Positions 49,925 through 59,315 of a stretch of 64,000 nucleotides of DNA are shown here, one piece after another. The DNA is taken from positions 1-64,000 of the forward strand of contig JAABUD010000010.1 in assembly GCA_011389555.1 (NCBI GenBank), read 5' to 3'. The notes below the pieces were generated by a model that was not told where the DNA came from, searched no databases, and saw only the letters and a list, made by a program, of their open reading frames with translations. The translations under genes and the position numbers were made by a program. The stretch comes from Desulfotignum sp. GTDB lineage: Bacteria > Desulfobacterota > Desulfobacteria > Desulfobacterales > Desulfobacteraceae. Each line of letters opens with the position of its first letter. Positions within the stretch are counted from its first letter, which is position 1.

Positions 49925-51955
49925 ATGCAGAGCAGACGGCTGATTTTGATTGTCATGATTTTTGTGGGACTTTCCCATGGTCTGTACATGTTTTTCAATG
50001 CCGCCATGTTCAAGCGTGCCTATGAGCAGCAGAATCTGTCCCAGATGAAAGAGCTGGGGCAGGTTCTGAAAAAAGAGATCGATTACGCCCTGGGTTTCGG
50101 GATTCCGATTCACCTGCTGGGGGGCATGACTCCTTTTCTGGAGGATGTGCTGGCCCAGACCCCGGATCTGGCCTATATCCGGATTGTGGCAGGCGGCCAG
50201 GTGCTGTTTTCTGCCGAAAAAAGTGATCAGGCTTTCCGGGAAATCGCTTTGCCGCTTGCAGGGGGTGATGCGGCAGCCCCGGATTCCCGGGTAAAGGAAA
50301 TCCGCCTGGGCTTAGGCATGGAAGCGGACCGGAAAATGATGTCCATGCTGTTTGACCTGATCACCATTGTGGTGGCAGGCCTCATCATTGCCTATGAAAT
50401 CATCCGGTTTTTTGCCTCCAGGCTGGTGGCCGCGCCGTTCCGGGAATCCATGAACACCCTGAACCACATGATACAAAGGGTGAACCCCTGGTGCGGGTCT
50501 GTGATGCCCGAAGAAATGAACCCGATCTCCGCCCGGATCCGACAGCATGTCACGGTTCAAAGACAGCAGATCTACCAGACCCTGGCCCATCTGAACCAGG
50601 TCTCATCCGAGATTTTGACCGCCATATTCCACGGCCGGGAACGGTTCCTCGGGGCGGTCAAAAAACAGCGGGCCATCCTGAATCGCTCGATGGACCGGCA
50701 GGAAGTGGTCAAAAAATTCAAGGATCCGTCCCAGATCCGTCCCATTGTGTTCATCTTTTTTATGGGGGCCAATCTGCAATCCAGTTTTCTGCCGATATTT
50801 TCCAGAGAACTGCTGGATAAACAAACCGTTCTGACCGGTGTGTTTTCCGATGAAATTCTCATGGGGCTTCCCATTACCTGTTACATGATCACCGTGTTTT
50901 TTTTCATGCTGTTCATGGGCAGCAATCTGTTCAAGCGGTGGATTCATCCGGATTACGGGATCGGCATGGGTGCCTTGTGTACCTCAGCCGGGCTGGTGCT
51001 CTGCGGCCTGTCCGGTGATATTCTTCAGCTGATTTTCGGCAGGATGCTTTGTGCCGTGGGGTTCGCTTTTATTGTCATTTCCTGTAAACAATTCATTGTG
51101 GCACGGTCGACCGCTGAAAACCAGTCATTTCATCTGGCTGGTTTCACTGCTGCATTTTCAGGGGGATTGTTTTGCAGTATCATTATCGGCAGTATTCTGG
51201 TGGAATATTTTTCCTATCAGTTCGTGTTTTTCACCGCTGCCGCCATGGTGCTGTTGATTTTTGTGTTCGACTATATGATTCTTGCGGACAAGGCCGATAT
51301 CCAGCAGGCTTCCATAAACAACCCAGAACAGCATTCGGCGGACCAGACCGGTCTCACCGCTTTTTTCAGGCTGGGTATCCGGGACTTGAATCTGGTCTGT
51401 GTGCTGATGCACGGTATTTTTACCCGGATCATCTTTATCGGGTATTTTTATTATTCCGTGCCCATTTTGCTTAAACCGGATTTCGCCTATGCGGATATCG
51501 GCCGGATCATGATGTTCTATACGCTTCCCAGTGTGTTGTTTGCCGGTTTTCTGAACCGGCGGATCAAGCAGATCCGTCAGAGCCGGATCTCTGTGGTGGC
51601 CTCCAATGTTCTGGTGGGCGGGGTGCTCATCCTGTTTTATTTTTTTATGGCAGGACCAACATGGATGACGGGCCTTTTTGTGATTATCTCTCTTCTGGTG
51701 TTGGGTATTTCCAACAGCATTACCTTTCCGGCCCAGTCCAGCCTGTTGCTGAAAACCCGGACCGCCCGGAAAATGGGGGCGGGAACGGCTTTGGCTGTGT
51801 ACAATTCCATTGAACGCATCGGCAGCAGCCTGGGGCCGGTTTTTTTTGGATTTTTTGCCGGCCGGTTTGACATTCAGACCGCCATCATGATGGGGGGCGG
51901 GCTGTGTGTTCTGGGAAATCTGATTTTCTGGATTTTTTTTACACCGGAATCATGA
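49925..51955 (+). CDS. Sensor-MFS fusion: N-terminal two-TM sensor module plus C-terminal MFS transporter
   Basis: First about 250 aa parallel the 49105 product; from IRPIVFIFFMGANLQ onwards a multi-TM MFS-like region. Confidence 0.85.
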   Translation: MQSRRLILIVMIFVGLSHGLYMFFNAAMFKRAYEQQNLSQMKELGQVLKKEIDYALGFGIPIHLLGGMTPFLEDVLAQTPDLAYIRIVAGGQVLFSAEKSDQAFREIALPLAGGDAAAPDSRVKEIRLGLGMEADRKMMSMLFDLITIVVAGLIIAYEIIRFFASRLVAAPFRESMNTLNHMIQRVNPWCGSVMPEEMNPISARIRQHVTVQRQQIYQTLAHLNQVSSEILTAIFHGRERFLGAVKKQRAILNRSMDRQEVVKKFKDPSQIRPIVFIFFMGANLQSSFLPIFSRELLDKQTVLTGVFSDEILMGLPITCYMITVFFFMLFMGSNLFKRWIHPDYGIGMGALCTSAGLVLCGLSGDILQLIFGRMLCAVGFAFIVISCKQFIVARSTAENQSFHLAGFTAAFSGGLFCSIIIGSILVEYFSYQFVFFTAAAMVLLIFVFDYMILADKADIQQASINNPEQHSADQTGLTAFFRLGIRDLNLVCVLMHGIFTRIIFIGYFYYSVPILLKPDFAYADIGRIMMFYTLPSVLFAGFLNRRIKQIRQSRISVVASNVLVGGVLILFYFFMAGPTWMTGLFVIISLLVLGISNSITFPAQSSLLLKTRTARKMGAGTALAVYNSIERIGSSLGPVFFGFFAGRFDIQTAIMMGGGLCVLGNLIFWIFFTPES

Positions 51956-51993
51956 TATATTTTGCACTTTAACTGTTTGACAGGAATGACACC

Positions 51994-53010
51994 ATGTTGA
52001 AAAAAAGTTTGATTCTGATTATCGGAGTTCTGATATCCGGCTGGCATCCTTCAGGGGTACAAGCCGAAAAGTCCTATCGGATAGTGACGGTCCAGCATCA
52101 GACGTTTCAGCCCTATACCCTGTCTCTTAAAGGGTTCAGGCAGGGGATCCAACAGTCTGAGGCTGCGGATAAAATCATCATCGACACCTTTAATGCAGAT
52201 GGCGATATTGCGGCACTGGATGCGTTTGTGGCTTCTTTGAAGACGCGGCAGGATGTGGATCTGATTTTTTCCATCGGCACCCACTCCACCCAGCGGACTG
52301 TCAGGGAAATCAAGACGATTCCCATTGTTTTCACGGACCTGGGCGCACCTGAAACTTCAGGTGTGATCACGGACTGGCAAGGGTCCGGGGCCAATTATAC
52401 CGGCGTGGAGACCCGGGATTATGTGGGCATCGGCATTCATCTGCTTCATGAGTTGATGGCGTTCCAGCGTATCGGGATGATATACCTGAAAGGATCGCCC
52501 AGTCATGAAGGCACCATTCGCAAAGTCACGGAACTCAGCCATGAGGCCGGGTTTGAATTTTTCAACGAAGGATTTTCCCTGCGGGATGAAAACAATCAGG
52601 TGCTGCCAAAAGAAGAAATCCGGGAAAATATCACTGCGGCTCTGGAAAAGGTAGCCCCTGAAGTGGATGTGTTTTATGTGCAGATTTCCAATGCATTTGA
52701 TCAGAATTTTGATCTGTTTTTTGATTGTTTTAAAAAATACAGCCTTCCCAGTACCGGAGAGCCCATTTATATCACCAAAGGACTGGTGATCGGTATCGGC
52801 AGAGACAAGGAAAAGTTTGGACTTCAATGCGCGGAATATGCATTGAGAATTCTGGATGGCACGGATCCCGGCAGATTGCCCATGGATGTGGGTAAAGATT
52901 TTTCCATCTCACTGAATATCGAGGCCGCCACCGTGGTGGGGTACAACCCGTCCATTGATATTCTGGGGTCTGCGGATCAGATTTTTCGGGAAATCGATTC
53001 TACAGACTGA
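51994..53010 (+). CDS. ABC_sub_bind (PF04392-type) periplasmic binding protein
   Basis: Signal peptide; DLIFSIGTHSTQRTVREIKTIPIVFTDLGAPETSGVI...NYTGVETRDYVGIGIHLLHEL. Confidence 0.86.
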   Translation: MLKKSLILIIGVLISGWHPSGVQAEKSYRIVTVQHQTFQPYTLSLKGFRQGIQQSEAADKIIIDTFNADGDIAALDAFVASLKTRQDVDLIFSIGTHSTQRTVREIKTIPIVFTDLGAPETSGVITDWQGSGANYTGVETRDYVGIGIHLLHELMAFQRIGMIYLKGSPSHEGTIRKVTELSHEAGFEFFNEGFSLRDENNQVLPKEEIRENITAALEKVAPEVDVFYVQISNAFDQNFDLFFDCFKKYSLPSTGEPIYITKGLVIGIGRDKEKFGLQCAEYALRILDGTDPGRLPMDVGKDFSISLNIEAATVVGYNPSIDILGSADQIFREIDSTD

Positions 53011-53653
53011 TGGGTTCGCCGGTCCAGGGATAGGAGTCGATGAGGTGGGGGATGGCTTTTTCCAGAATGTCCCGGGCCGAAGCAAAACGTTTTTTTTCCA
53101 GTACTGCCAGGATTCGCGGGCTGTATGGCGCCAGTTTGGTCTGCCAGGTATGATGCGGTTCATGAAAGGTGTATCCCAGCTTTTTCATCAGTGCCAGTCT
53201 CGGGGCATTCAGATAAACCGGGCTGATCAAGTGCTGGATGTGGTGAACCTGGGCAGCCTGGATGCTGTAATAACGTAACAGCTGGTTGAGTCCTTGTCTG
53301 TGATAATCCTTCCGGGTGGCAGCGGAATTGAAGATAAGACAGGGAAAATGGATGGCAATGGGAATTTCTGCTTCCAGGCGTTTGACGGCTTCTTGAAGAT
53401 TTGTGACGCGGATCAGCCGCAATGTGGCAATCATTTCCAGGTGTTCATTCCAGATTCCCAGAACCGTATGGGCATCATCCGTGTGGTTCCAGTGCAGCAG
53501 TTTTGGTTTCAAAAGTTTGAAATTTTTGGAACGGTCGAATTCCCTGGTTCGAAGTACGGTGACTTCTTTTTTGTCTTCGGCAGAAGCAATGCGGATCTGT
53601 TTCATGGGCGGTGCTGACATAACCAAGGCTGATGGGTTAACGTTTGATGACAT
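53000..53653 (-). CDS. GNAT-type acyltransferase (N-acyl amino acid synthase/FeeM-like)
   Basis: VTVLRTREFDRSKNFKLL; NSAATRKDYHRQGLNQLLRYYSIQAAQVHHIQHLISPVYLNAPRLALMKKLGYTF. Confidence 0.7.
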   Translation of the reverse strand: MSSNVNPSALVMSAPPMKQIRIASAEDKKEVTVLRTREFDRSKNFKLLKPKLLHWNHTDDAHTVLGIWNEHLEMIATLRLIRVTNLQEAVKRLEAEIPIAIHFPCLIFNSAATRKDYHRQGLNQLLRYYSIQAAQVHHIQHLISPVYLNAPRLALMKKLGYTFHEPHHTWQTKLAPYSPRILAVLEKKRFASARDILEKAIPHLIDSYPWTGEPISL

Positions 53654-53742
53654 CTATATAATTTAAGAAAATAAATAACTTATCAATTTGATATACGTAT
53701 TGTCAATCGGTATTGTTTCTGCCCGCAGAAAGGGTTTTGGAA

Positions 53743-53765
53743 AAATCGGCTGAAATAGCCGATTT
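53743..53765. other. Perfect hairpin AAATCGGCT-gaaat-AGCCGATTT upstream of ilvC
   Basis: 9-bp arms with 5-nt loop; terminator-like or regulatory. Confidence 0.6.
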
Positions 53766-53855
53766 GTTTGACGCGATCACAAAAATAGATCAGAATGACC
53801 TTTTATTAATTTTGGCATAATTTGAAAAAAGATAACATATCAGGAGAAAAGCAAG

Positions 53856-55328
53856 ATGGGAGATAATTATTTCAACACCCTGCCGTTGCGGTTGCAATTG
53901 GCTGAGTTGTCCAAATGCCGGTTTATGCATACCACGGAATTTTCCGGGGTGGATGCCCTGAAAGGCAAAAAAATCGTGATTGTAGGGTGCGGGGCACAAG
54001 GGCTGCATCAGGGGCTTAATCTGAGAGATTCCGGACTGGATGTGTCTTATGCCCTGCGGGAGGAGGCAATAGCTGAAAAACGGCAGTCCTGGAAAAACGC
54101 CACAGATCATGGATTTGTGGTGGACACGTATGCGCGGTTGCTGCCGTCGGCGGATCTGGTGATCAATCTGACCCCGGATAAACAGCATACATCGGTTATC
54201 AATGCGGTCATGCCGTTGATGAAAAAAAATGCCTGCCTGTCGTATTCCCATGGATTCAATATTGTGGAAGAAGGCATGAAGATCCGAGAGGACCTGACCG
54301 TGATCATGGTGGCACCCAAATCACCCGGAACCGAAGTCAGGGAAGAATACAAACGCGGATTCGGTGTTCCCACACTGATTGCGGTCCATCGGGAAAACGA
54401 TCCCAGAGGAGAGGGTCTGGAACTGGCAAAGGCGTACGCAGCAGCCACAGGCGGCCACAAGGCCGGGGTTCTGGAATCGTCGTTTGTGGCAGAGGTGAAA
54501 TCAGATCTGATGGGCGAACAGACCATTTTGTGCGGTATGCTTCAGGCCGGTTCTTTGCTTTGCTTTGACAAGATGATTGAAAAAGGCATGGATGAAGGCG
54601 ATGCATCCCGGTTGGTTCAGTTCGGATGGGAAACGATCACCGAAGCCCTGAAACACGGGGGCATCACCAATATGATGGATCGGTTGTCCAATCCGGCCAA
54701 AATCCGTGCCCATGAGTTGAGCGAGCAGCTCAAACAGATTCTGATCCCGTTGTTCAACCGGCATATGGATGACATCATGTCGGGCCATTTTTCAAAAACC
54801 ATGATGAAGGACTGGGCCAATGATGATGCGGATCTGCTCCGGTGGCGGGCACAGACTGCAGACACGCCCTTTGAAAAAGCGGTGTCCCGGCAGGAAGAGA
54901 TCCCGGAACAGGCATATTTTGACCATGGAATTCTCATGGTGGCCATGATCAAGGCCGGGGTGGAGCTGGCTTATGACTCCATGGTCGCTGCCGGCATTGT
55001 AGAGGAATCCGCCTATTATGAATCCCTGCACGAAGTGCCGTTGATTGCCAATCTCATCGCCCGCAAGAAATTGTATGAGATGAACGTGGTGATTTCCGAT
55101 ACCGCGGAATACGGGTGTTATCTGTTCAGCCACAGTGCGGTTCCCATGCTCAAAGAATTCATGACGTCCATTGATACCGATGTCATCGGCAAAGGGCTCG
55201 ATGTTCAAGACACAGGGGTGGACAACATTCGTCTCATTCAGGTGAACGAAGCCATCCGGTCCACGTCCGTGGAACAGGTGGGTAAAAAACTGCGGGGTTA
55301 TATGGGCGGCATGAGATCCATTTTCTGA
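53856..55328 (+). CDS. ilvC: Ketol-acid reductoisomerase, long (class II) form
   Basis: 490 aa; [36 protein letters not shown]. coli-type length and duplicated C-terminal domain. Confidence 0.95.
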   Translation: MGDNYFNTLPLRLQLAELSKCRFMHTTEFSGVDALKGKKIVIVGCGAQGLHQGLNLRDSGLDVSYALREEAIAEKRQSWKNATDHGFVVDTYARLLPSADLVINLTPDKQHTSVINAVMPLMKKNACLSYSHGFNIVEEGMKIREDLTVIMVAPKSPGTEVREEYKRGFGVPTLIAVHRENDPRGEGLELAKAYAAATGGHKAGVLESSFVAEVKSDLMGEQTILCGMLQAGSLLCFDKMIEKGMDEGDASRLVQFGWETITEALKHGGITNMMDRLSNPAKIRAHELSEQLKQILIPLFNRHMDDIMSGHFSKTMMKDWANDDADLLRWRAQTADTPFEKAVSRQEEIPEQAYFDHGILMVAMIKAGVELAYDSMVAAGIVEESAYYESLHEVPLIANLIARKKLYEMNVVISDTAEYGCYLFSHSAVPMLKEFMTSIDTDVIGKGLDVQDTGVDNIRLIQVNEAIRSTSVEQVGKKLRGYMGGMRSIF

Positions 55329-55330
55329 TA

Positions 55331-55790
55331 ATGACATTCAACCGGCGATTTCAGGCATGTAAACTGGCGCCTGGTTGTCACGCAGCTGCCGGCCTGCGCA
55401 TCGGTGCGTATACAAGGGTGGTCGGGCTGACAGTCGTCGTGCTCCTGGTTCTCACGCTGGTTTTCGGCAGCAGTTTACTCGTCCTTTTCCCCAAGGCCGT
55501 TTTGGGCGGGTTTTTACTTTTACTGGGACTGTTTTTCATTTCCGACTGGCTTGTCGATACAGCCAAAAAAATGCTGGCAGTGCAGGGCAAAAAAGCGGCT
55601 TTTTACAGTCTCAATGGTTATATTTTCTTCGGTTCAGTCACCGGTCTGATCAATCACATCACTTTCGCGGTGAAAGATGCCGGGTTTGAATCCGTCGAGC
55701 TGGTAATCCTTGATTTTGAAGCTGTAAACGGGTATGACATCTCCTCGGTGAACAACTTTATTCAAATGGAGAAAATGTCATGCAGATTGT
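55331..55790 (+). pseudogene. Remnant of a SulP-family anion transporter (TM end plus STAS fragment, internally deleted)
   Basis: RVVGLTVVVLLVLTLVFGSSLLVLFPKAVLGGFLLLLGLFFISDWLVDTAKK joined to FYSLNGYIFFGSVTGLINHI...SVELVILDFEAVNGYDISSVNNFIQ. Confidence 0.65.
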
Positions 55791-57069
55791 CACCAGTCAT
55801 GTCAATGCCGATTTTGATGCCCTGGCCTCCATGGTGGCCGGGACATGCCTTTATCCCGGTGCCCGGGGGGTACTGCCGTCCCAGGTCATGTCCGGTGTCA
55901 GACAGTTTCTGTCCATCCACCAGGACCTGTTCCGGCTCATTCCCAGAAAAGGACTGGACCTGGATGCGGTGAACTCCCTGATCGTGGTGGACACCAACAA
56001 CTGGAAACGTCTGGACCGAATGGATACCTTGATGGACAGGCAGGGGCTTGAGATTATCAGTTGGGATCACCATATGGCCGGTACTACCATTGTGTCGGAT
56101 ATCGAACACAGAGAAGAGGTCGGAGCCACCATTACGTTGCTTCTGGAAGAGATGGAGCGGCAGCAGACACCGTTCACTCCCATGCAGGCCACCTTGTTCC
56201 TGCTGGGGATCTACGATGACACCGGTTGTCTGACATTTTCATCGGCTACTTCCAGAGAAGCCAGAATGACGGCGTTTCTGCTTGAAAACGGGGCGGATCT
56301 GAATATGGTTTCTTCATTTTTATCCAATACCATGGATGAGTCCCATACCCGGGTGTTTTCAGATATGCTGGCTCAGGCGGAGATGTTGACGTTGGGAGGG
56401 ATTCAAATCGGTATCTGTGCCATACCCGTCCAAAGCGGGTTGACCATGCTGGCGTCTCTGGTGGAAAAATACAAGGAATTCAAAGGGCTGGATGCGGCGT
56501 TCGGTCTATTTTGGACGGATCAGAGCAAGGCCATGATCATCGGTCGATCCAATCCCGCTGCAATGGATGTGGGAACGGTGGTACGGGCACTGGGCGGGGG
56601 CGGACATCCCGGAGCCGGTTCCGCCGTGGTGAAAGGCGATGACCTGGAACGAATCACCGAAAAAATCAAAAACCTGATCCGGGAAGCCGGCAGCAAACCG
56701 TCTATGGTCAAGGAAATCATGCTCGATGCCGGCCGATTCATTGTCCGGGCGGATCAAACCGTTGCCGAAGCCGGGGAAGTTATGACGCGCACCCGGACCC
56801 GTGCGCTGCTGGTCTGTGAAAAAGACCGGTTTCTGGGATTGATACCGGAATCCGCCGTAGCGCGTGCCCGGAAAAAAAATCGCCTTACAATCCCGGTCAA
56901 AGGGATGGTCAAGCCGGATGTGCCGGTGATTGGACCGGAGGATGATACCCGGACTGCCGCAGCACGGATGGATCAGTCACTGGAAGGGATGCTGCCGGTA
57001 CTGGCGCAGGGCCGGGTTGCAGGGATTCTGACCCGCGGCAGCCTGGTTCTCCACATGTATGAGATGTGA
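55780..57069 (+). CDS. DHH/DHHA1 phosphoesterase with CBS domains
   Basis: TSHVNADFDALASM...VVDTNNW...SWDHHM...GIYDDTGCLTF; RALGGGGHPGAGSAVV; C-terminal CBS pair. Confidence 0.9.
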   Translation: MQIVTSHVNADFDALASMVAGTCLYPGARGVLPSQVMSGVRQFLSIHQDLFRLIPRKGLDLDAVNSLIVVDTNNWKRLDRMDTLMDRQGLEIISWDHHMAGTTIVSDIEHREEVGATITLLLEEMERQQTPFTPMQATLFLLGIYDDTGCLTFSSATSREARMTAFLLENGADLNMVSSFLSNTMDESHTRVFSDMLAQAEMLTLGGIQIGICAIPVQSGLTMLASLVEKYKEFKGLDAAFGLFWTDQSKAMIIGRSNPAAMDVGTVVRALGGGGHPGAGSAVVKGDDLERITEKIKNLIREAGSKPSMVKEIMLDAGRFIVRADQTVAEAGEVMTRTRTRALLVCEKDRFLGLIPESAVARARKKNRLTIPVKGMVKPDVPVIGPEDDTRTAAARMDQSLEGMLPVLAQGRVAGILTRGSLVLHMYEM

Positions 57070-57092
57070 AGCGACGATCGAAACGACAGGTG

Positions 57093-58754
57093 TCAACTGA
57101 GTGACACAAGGTGTTTGGATATTTCCGGGGACTGCAGAATGATTTCCTGTTCGTCCAGAATCTGATCCAGGATCCGGCCGTCGGTGTAGGGGTTCATGAT
57201 CACGGATCGAAGGACCACGGCCGTGTGTGCATCATCCGGGTGGAGTTTCAGGCAGGTGCGGGATACAAAACTTTTACCGGCTTCCCGCTGGATGCGCTGT
57301 AAATCGATGTTGATTCTGTCCAGGCAGGCATCTATGGCCCGCCGTCGGGCCGGTGTCACAGCTTGATCCATCTGTGGTTTCAACTCCCCGGGGATGGCCC
57401 GGTAGGTGAGGATGTTGAGTACCGGTTCCGTGACCAGCTGGAACCGGTCCCGTTCCCTGATTTTTTCGGCGAACAGCCGGGCCGTGTCGATACCGTGTTC
57501 GATCATCAGCGCATACCCCCGGGAACCCATGATTTTCAGGGCACTGTCCAGGATCAGGGAGCTGGCTTCCCGGGAACCTTCCAGGGTTTTGATGCCTAAG
57601 TCCACGGAGCCTTTCCGATTGACATATCCGGCATGATAAATGATCCGGTCCAGCGCGGTGGGGTCCTTGAAGTAAACCATGCCGGCACTCATGGGCATAT
57701 AGAATTGTTTGTGGCAGTCAATGGTGACGGAATCCGCTTGCTTGATGCCTTCGAGCAGGCCGGCATATTTATCCGACAGCATCACGGGTCCCCCCCAGGC
57801 CGCATCCACATGAAAATGAATCCCATGGGTCTGGCACAGGCGTGCCATGTCGGGCAGCGGGTCGATGGTGCCGGTTTCCGTGGCACCGGCAATTCCTACA
57901 ATGGCGGCAACCCGGATGGTTGTATTTTGTGCAAATGCCTCGACCTGCCGGGTCAGTTCCGTCATGTCGATCCGGTGATGCGGGGTCACCCGGACAGGGA
58001 TGACATTCTTGTTGCCGATACCCAGAATGCCGCCGGCTTTTTTCAAGGAATAATGCCCCCGTTCCGACACCAGCACCACCAGACGTTCCAGATCATGGGC
58101 CTTCATGGCCGATGCCATGCCGTCCTGCTCCACACCGGCAAAGTTGCCGGTTGCCGGGAGACACCGGTTTCTTGCCACCCACAGGGCCGTGATATTGGCC
58201 GTGGTGCCGCCGTTGGTGAACAGGCCCAGACAGGTGTCTGCATTCTGGACGTGACCGTCGTAAAATGCCTGCTCCCGATTGTAGATCATGCGGTGTATCT
58301 TGGCCAGAACCTGTTTTTCCAGAACAGACAGTACCTTGGAGGTTTCCAGTTTGATCAGGTTCTGGTTCAGGGCTGCGGTAATCGCTTTGAGGTGAACCAT
58401 GAAAAACGGAATGGCCGAGGTCATGTGGCCGATGAAATAAGGGGAGGCCACATTCACGGCCCGGGGGGCGATCTGGTTGATGATGTCTTTGATGACATCT
58501 GCCAGTTTTTTTTCCGGTTCCCGGTGGATGGTGGTATCGGTATAGGATCGTGCCAGGGTCGCCAGGGGGATGGCTTCGGTCACCCCCACATGGCTGTTGA
58601 GGAACTCATGGAGACCGAACAGGATCTGCTCCATGTATTTGATCAGGGTCTGCCGGCTTTTTTCATCCTCGGGCCGGATAAAGACCCGGTGGAGGGTCTG
58701 CCACTCCGCCACCAGGTCTGAAGGAACGTTTCCGGGGGGTATCATATCATTCAT
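57093..58754 (-). CDS. panP: PLP-dependent group II decarboxylase, PanP-like (putative aspartate 1-decarboxylase)
   Basis: FHVDAAWGGPVMLSDKYAGLLEGIKQADSVTIDCHKQFYMPMSAGMVYFKD; 553 aa, glutamate decarboxylase family. Confidence 0.72.
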   Translation of the reverse strand: MNDMIPPGNVPSDLVAEWQTLHRVFIRPEDEKSRQTLIKYMEQILFGLHEFLNSHVGVTEAIPLATLARSYTDTTIHREPEKKLADVIKDIINQIAPRAVNVASPYFIGHMTSAIPFFMVHLKAITAALNQNLIKLETSKVLSVLEKQVLAKIHRMIYNREQAFYDGHVQNADTCLGLFTNGGTTANITALWVARNRCLPATGNFAGVEQDGMASAMKAHDLERLVVLVSERGHYSLKKAGGILGIGNKNVIPVRVTPHHRIDMTELTRQVEAFAQNTTIRVAAIVGIAGATETGTIDPLPDMARLCQTHGIHFHVDAAWGGPVMLSDKYAGLLEGIKQADSVTIDCHKQFYMPMSAGMVYFKDPTALDRIIYHAGYVNRKGSVDLGIKTLEGSREASSLILDSALKIMGSRGYALMIEHGIDTARLFAEKIRERDRFQLVTEPVLNILTYRAIPGELKPQMDQAVTPARRRAIDACLDRINIDLQRIQREAGKSFVSRTCLKLHPDDAHTAVVLRSVIMNPYTDGRILDQILDEQEIILQSPEISKHLVSLS

Positions 58755-58769
58755 AGGGGCGGGTACGTC

Positions 58770-59315
58770 TCAGTAAACCGCAGACTCTCCCAGCTCGAAT
58801 CCAAGATCCAGGGCGGTTTTGTTCATTTCCATGAAATCTTTGGGAATGGTGGTCTCCAGCACCTTGAGGATCGACTCTCCCCGGACCAGGCCGGTCGCAC
58901 CCAACAGGGCCCCCAGCATGCAGATATTGAACACGATGGGTTTGCCGATTTTCTCCATGACCGTGTCATACATGGGCAAAGCGATGTGTTTGGCATCCAC
59001 CTTTTTTTCAATGGACACGAACTTGCTGTCCACCATCAGCAGTCCGCCGGGCCGGATGATCCCTGAAAAGGTATTGTAGCTTTCCTGGGTCAGGCTCACC
59101 AGAATATTGGGCTGGACCACCTTGGGAAAATAGATGTCTGATTCAGATATCAACACATCGCTTCTCGTGGCACCGCCCCGGGCCGCGGCGCCATAACTCT
59201 GGGACTGGGTGGCGTTTTTACCTTCGAATATCACCGCCGACTTGGCAAGGATGATGGCTGCCGTAATCACCCCCTGGCCGCCGGATCCGGAAAAAACCAG
59301 TCTTGAACGTTCCAT
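58770..59315 (-). CDS. korC: 2-oxoacid:ferredoxin oxidoreductase, gamma subunit
   Basis: LVFSGSGGQGVITAAIILAKSAVI...QSYGAAARGGATRSDVLIS. Confidence 0.93.
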   Translation of the reverse strand: MERSRLVFSGSGGQGVITAAIILAKSAVIFEGKNATQSQSYGAAARGGATRSDVLISESDIYFPKVVQPNILVSLTQESYNTFSGIIRPGGLLMVDSKFVSIEKKVDAKHIALPMYDTVMEKIGKPIVFNICMLGALLGATGLVRGESILKVLETTIPKDFMEMNKTALDLGFELGESAVY

